Origin: Candidatus Sulfopaludibacter sp. SbA3
GTDB lineage: Bacteria; Acidobacteriota; Terriglobia; Bryobacterales; Bryobacteraceae
Direction of reading: 5' to 3'
Length of the DNA: 8,822 bases
NCBI GenBank assembly: GCA_900290315.1
Contig: OKRF01000266.1
Coordinates: forward strand, 3,756 to 12,577
In this document: piece by piece, positions 5,761 through 8,822 of the stretch
Numbering within the stretch: the first letter of the stretch is position 1
Layout of the letters: each line of letters starts with the position of its first letter
Notes under the pieces: model-generated
What the model was told of the DNA's origin: nothing
Database searches by the model: none
The model's input: the letters and a program-made list of their open reading frames with translations, nothing else
Position numbers and translations under genes: made by a program

Positions 5761-6312
5761 CTACTTTGCCGCGCCCAGCGAAACCTTCATCTTGGTAACG
5801 TACTCGTCGATCAATGCCTGGCCGGTGCCCGGCGCCCCAAGCACGTGAAAGGCGCTCACCGTGACAAGCGTGCCGGACACCGCGCCGATCCAGGAGCCGT
5901 TATACGTCACGATAGTACTCTGGGCGCAGCCCACCGCTTCCGTGGTGACCTTGCGCCAGGTCAGCAACCCGCCCAGATAAGCTTTCTTGCCCGCGGGTTC
6001 GTCCTTGGTGCGGCCCATGCTCGTGGCCACGTCCTCCGGCCCCTTCGTCATGAAGTCTACATACTTGTCCGCCGTGGGAGAGGTCCGCCAGTTGTAACGG
6101 AGATGGATGTCGGCGTCGCCGGGGCACTTCGGCCAATTGTCGTTGGGCTTGGTGGCCTCTAGCCCATCGCCCTTGCCCCCGGCCTTCAGGGCGTCGCTGA
6201 GCGGATCCTGCGCAATCTTGTAGCCGGCGGGCGGCGCCGGCAGCGGGCCTGCAAGCGCAACGGGAACGGCGGCGAAAAGCGCGCCGAGAGTCAAATAAAG
6301 GATGGTTCTCAT
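5761..6312 (-). CDS. Secreted protein of unknown function
   Basis: A 183-residue exported protein, first in the operon. Residues 1-21 are a clear signal peptide ending in VALA before GPLPAPPAGY, so the mature form begins near Gly22. The mature protein has a central region with Trp and charged residues (about 58-110) and two Cys (63 and 129) that could form one disulfide. It ends in a helix-like segment (LIDEYVTKMKV). I do not recognise a family. Start choice is firm: AAAGGAG at 6323-6329 lies 10 bases before the ATG, the best ribosome site in the window. It is followed after 87 bp by the 47-aa gene and the metalloprotease on the same strand. Being exported and co-oriented, it may be a partner or substrate of that protease, but this is inference from position only. 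Confidence 0.75.
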   Translation of the reverse strand: MRTILYLTLGALFAAVPVALAGPLPAPPAGYKIAQDPLSDALKAGGKGDGLEATKPNDNWPKCPGDADIHLRYNWRTSPTADKYVDFMTKGPEDVATSMGRTKDEPAGKKAYLGGLLTWRKVTTEAVGCAQSTIVTYNGSWIGAVSGTLVTVSAFHVLGAPGTGQALIDEYVTKMKVSLGAAK

Positions 6313-6437
6313 AGGAAATCTGCTCCTTTGCGGACATAGTTCCTGATTCGTTCGTCCCTATGCTGGCGCTGAGCGAAAGTTCGCCGTTGGCGTCGCTCAT
6401 AAAAAACTATATTCAGGTCTGATATATGGTATTTCCT

Positions 6438-6443
6438 ATTATA
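6438..6443 (-). promoter_or_regulatory. Candidate -10 box for the protease operon
   Basis: On the minus strand the AT-rich patch at about 6400-6445 contains a perfect TATAAT (6438-6443), some 125 bases before the ATG of the 183-aa gene. No convincing -35 box lies 16-18 bases upstream. A second option in the same patch is TTGCGT (6442-6447) with TATATC 16 bases downstream (6420-6425). The location, between two genes and upstream of the operon's first gene, supports promoter function. Confidence 0.35.
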
Positions 6444-6521
6444 CGCAATAGCGGCCCTCCCGTTGGCCCTAGTGCAACACGCTCCCGCCTAAACGAAGCC
6501 CTAAGCTATGCGCCAAGACAT

Positions 6522-6533
6522 TTCCGATCGGAA
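6522..6533. repeat. 12-bp palindrome TTCCGATCGGAA
   Basis: A perfect palindrome in the gap between the Gln-rich gene and the protease operon, about 80 bp upstream of the TATAAT box. It could be a regulator site for the operon, though a chance palindrome of this size is possible. Confidence 0.3.
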
Positions 6534-6576
6534 TTGCTTTACTGGAATTTTGAGGCGGTCCAAGACTTAGGCTAGT

Positions 6577-8822
6577 CTAGTGACCGCCGCCGGAGAGTTT
6601 GCGGTAGTATTCGGCGACGGCATCCTGATAGCCGGCGGGAATCTTGGACGGGTCGGCATTGCGGATTGTGCCGCCCCGGCTTTCATCAAGCTGGCGGCGC
6701 AGTTGCAGTTCCAGCGCGTCCACACCGCTGACGAGTTGCTGGTGCATCTGCTCCACCAGGGCGGGATTCCCAGGGAACCGGCGGGGATCCAGATTGCGCA
6801 TCTCTTCGATCAGGGATTGCAACTGCTGCCGCGCCTCGGGACTATCCTGCACCGCGGGGCGAACTTGGTTGAGCAGGTCTAATCCCTGCTCGATCTCCCG
6901 CTGCGTGTCGGCCGGATTGGGACCCTGTTGGGGCGCTACCGCCTGGCCGGATATGCGCGTGTTACCGGTGTCGAGGTTGCCATATACGGTACTATCGCGA
7001 TTGCCCGCGCCCCCGACGACAGGATTGCTCATGGGACCCGACTGGCGTCCACCTCCCTGCCCGGACGCTTGCTGCCCTTCCGCACGCGGGCCGCCGGGCT
7101 GGCCACCTTGCCCGCCCTGGCCTTGGCCGCGTTGACCACCCTGAGCGCCTTGGCCGCGTTGGCCACCCTGCTGGCCTTGCTGGCCGCCTTGACCACCCTG
7201 ACCGCGCTGGCCGCCTTGTTGGCCTGGCTGACCCAGCTGGCCATTCTGCGCCTGCTGTTGGCCGGGTTGACCGCCGCGGCCCGCCCGGCCCTGTCCCTGC
7301 TGTGAGTCGGGACGGCCACCGAGGCCGGCGAGTTGGTCGCGCAGACGCGAAAGATCGTCCATGGCGCGGCTGAGTGTCGATTCGGTGGATGCGCGCTGCG
7401 CATTGCCCAACGCGCGTGCCGCATCGCCGATCTGCCGGCCCAGCTTTTGCAGGTCGCTGGTGAGGCCCGCTTCGGCCGGATCGGAGAACTGGCCGCCGCG
7501 CAGCCAATCTGAGCTGCGTTGCAAGCGGGTGCCAAGATCGTTTTCGTCCATGCCCTCAAGGGCGCTCCGCAGCTTGTTCGACGCCCCGGGCTGCGTGGGC
7601 GCGAGCTCACGCGCCGCATTGCGCATTTGCTGGGTGAGATGCCCTAGGTCGTCGGAAACCTGTTGGCGATCGTTGACCATTTTGTCGATTTCCTGGGCGG
7701 AGGGGTTGCTCTGCGGCTGGCCCGATGTGCGCGCCGCGTTCTGGCTGGCGATCAAGTCGCGCACGTGGTCGGCCTGCTGCTTCTGCCGCGCCGCCAGTTG
7801 TTCGGCGGTTTGGGCCATCGAGTCGAGACGGCCGGCGGCGTCCTGCTGCTGCATGCCGCCCAGCAGATCGGTGGCTTCGCGCAACCGATCGGCCGCCCGG
7901 CGAGCATCGGCTGCGCTGGCATTCTGCGAGGCCGCTCGCTGCATGTCCTCGCCGGCTTGCTTTAAGCGATCGAGCGCCTGCTGAGCCGCCTGTTGACAGC
8001 CGTCGGCCGACTGGTCGGCGTTTTGGCGGGAACCACTGCCGCTGCGGCTGGCGGAGGAGGGGCCGGATTGCCCGCTGCTCTGGCCGGCTTGCCCGCTGGA
8101 TTGACCCGAAGCGGAAGACCCCTGTCCGCTCTGCCCTTGCTGACCCTGTTGGCCTTGCTGGCCTTGCTGACCCTGCTGGCCGCGCTGCATCTGCTGGCCA
8201 TTTTGGGCAAGCTGCCGCTCCATTTGCTGCTGGAGTTGCTGCACCTCGCGACGCAGCATCTCCTGCTCCCATCTCTGCTCGGTAGTCTGCGTGCCATTGC
8301 GCTGCTGCTGCGCCAGATCCTCCTCGCGCCTGGCCAGTTCGTCGAGTTTTTTCAGCGCGTCCTCGATCTGCTGAGCCTGTTGTTCAGCCGTCGTCGCCGG
8401 AGCTTTCTGCGTCTCGTATTGATTCTTTTCGGTATCGAGCTCCAAATCGAAAAGCGCCGCCAAATCGCGCGCCGCCCCGCCGCCCCCACCTCCTCCACCG
8501 CCGCCACGGGCTCCGAACGCGACTTGAATCTGCCGGAACGTGGCTTCGGCCCGCAGCAGGAATTGCAGCGCCTTCTGTTCATTGGGGATGGCATCCTTCC
8601 ACTTCTGCTGCTGCAGTTGCTGCGCGGCCGGTCCCATGGCCGCGGAGGCCGCCATCATATCCTTTTGGAAGTCGCTGATGGCCTGCACTTCATCGGTCAG
8701 CTCGCGCGCCTGCAAGCGGCCGGAAAGCGAGACTGCCTGATCGCGCAAAGTGGCTTGCGATTGGTACAGCAGCTTGGCGATGTCGGTGGCCTGTTGCTGG
8801 GTGGAGTTCTTGTCACCCTGCT
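6577..8822 (-). CDS. Gln/Gly-rich coiled-coil protein, DUF4175-like (N-terminus outside window)
   Basis: The frame is open to the window edge; the TTG at 8746-8748 is not a credible start because coding-like sequence (QATDIAKLLYQSQATL) continues upstream. About 748 residues are visible. Numbering from 8748, they alternate between charged, Gln-rich helical blocks (about 1-75, 120-185, 250-400, 430-475, 610-690) and low-complexity linkers: ten Gly at 82-91, GQQ repeats at 190-206 followed by Ser/Gly to 240, and a GGQ-rich stretch at 480-572. The end, SKIPAGYQDAVAEYYRKLS (701-719), resembles the closing segment of large DUF4175-type proteins found beside MoxR/BatA-like genes in Acidobacteriota and Planctomycetes. 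In such proteins the transmembrane helices are N-terminal, which would place them outside this window. Function is unknown, probably an envelope scaffold. The 264-bp gap to the next gene suggests separate transcription. Confidence 0.7.
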   Translation of the reverse strand, partial: QGDKNSTQQQATDIAKLLYQSQATLRDQAVSLSGRLQARELTDEVQAISDFQKDMMAASAAMGPAAQQLQQQKWKDAIPNEQKALQFLLRAEATFRQIQVAFGARGGGGGGGGGGAARDLAALFDLELDTEKNQYETQKAPATTAEQQAQQIEDALKKLDELARREEDLAQQQRNGTQTTEQRWEQEMLRREVQQLQQQMERQLAQNGQQMQRGQQGQQGQQGQQGQQGQSGQGSSASGQSSGQAGQSSGQSGPSSASRSGSGSRQNADQSADGCQQAAQQALDRLKQAGEDMQRAASQNASAADARRAADRLREATDLLGGMQQQDAAGRLDSMAQTAEQLAARQKQQADHVRDLIASQNAARTSGQPQSNPSAQEIDKMVNDRQQVSDDLGHLTQQMRNAARELAPTQPGASNKLRSALEGMDENDLGTRLQRSSDWLRGGQFSDPAEAGLTSDLQKLGRQIGDAARALGNAQRASTESTLSRAMDDLSRLRDQLAGLGGRPDSQQGQGRAGRGGQPGQQQAQNGQLGQPGQQGGQRGQGGQGGQQGQQGGQRGQGAQGGQRGQGQGGQGGQPGGPRAEGQQASGQGGGRQSGPMSNPVVGGAGNRDSTVYGNLDTGNTRISGQAVAPQQGPNPADTQREIEQGLDLLNQVRPAVQDSPEARQQLQSLIEEMRNLDPRRFPGNPALVEQMHQQLVSGVDALELQLRRQLDESRGGTIRNADPSKIPAGYQDAVAEYYRKLSGGGH
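7033..7311 (-). repeat. Gly/Gln-rich low-complexity coding repeat
   Basis: About 93 codons made almost only of Gly, Gln, Arg, Ala and Pro, in degenerate GGQ and GQQ units. A shorter GQQ block lies at about 8128-8180 and a ten-Gly run at 8476-8505. These stretches are prone to replication slippage, so their length may vary between strains. They also produce long antisense reading frames on the plus strand that are not genes. Confidence 0.7.

Noticed and set aside
6928..7305. Plus-strand Ala/Leu-rich frame opposite the GGQ repeats
   Set aside because: The repetitive LAALAAL-type pattern is the antisense of Gly/Gln codons, not a membrane protein.
8122..8208. Possible CRISPR or tandem-repeat array
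   Set aside because: The repeats are in-frame GQQ codons of the coiled-coil gene, with no spacers.

Overview
The window looks like a piece of an Acidobacteriota chromosome, perhaps of the Bryobacterales/Solibacter type. The basis is a von Willebrand A protein with the layout of the 'VWFA-related Acidobacterial' family, a class D-type sortase in what is probably a diderm, a large Gln-rich DUF4175-like protein, and GC-rich coding sequence. This assignment comes from family recognition alone; no database search was possible.

Left part (1-1751, plus strand): a compact three-gene surface-protein locus. It starts with the C-terminal end of an Ala/Pro-rich protein that finishes in a textbook cell-wall sorting signal (LPKTG, hydrophobic helix, Arg-rich tail). 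A secreted VWA-domain protein with a complete MIDAS follows, and then a sortase with His, Cys and Arg catalytic residues. The last two genes overlap by 32 bp. The arrangement suggests that the sortase handles the LPKTG protein, with the VWA protein as an adhesion or assembly partner.

Middle (1752-2390): about 640 bp without a convincing gene. It holds a strong nested hairpin element flanked by two copies of an ATACG-N4-CGTAT dyad. Next to it on the minus strand lies the CCA-containing 3' half of a tRNA-Gly gene, broken at the anticodon loop. This reads as a scar or insertion hotspot.

Right-middle (2391-6312, minus strand): a probable four-gene operon of exported proteins, in transcription order a 183-aa secreted protein, a 47-aa small protein, a 726-aa metzincin-like zinc metalloprotease with a Cys-rich tail, and a 319-aa membrane-anchored protein with a TPR-like end. 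The last three are tightly coupled (ATGA overlap, then a 2-bp gap). A 9-bp stem hairpin is centred on the final stop codon. The four genes may form an undescribed secreted-protease module.

Right end (6577-8822, minus strand): the C-terminal three quarters or so of a Gln/Gly-rich coiled-coil protein, open at the window edge. About 265 bp of partly AT-rich DNA with a TATAAT box separates it from the protease operon.
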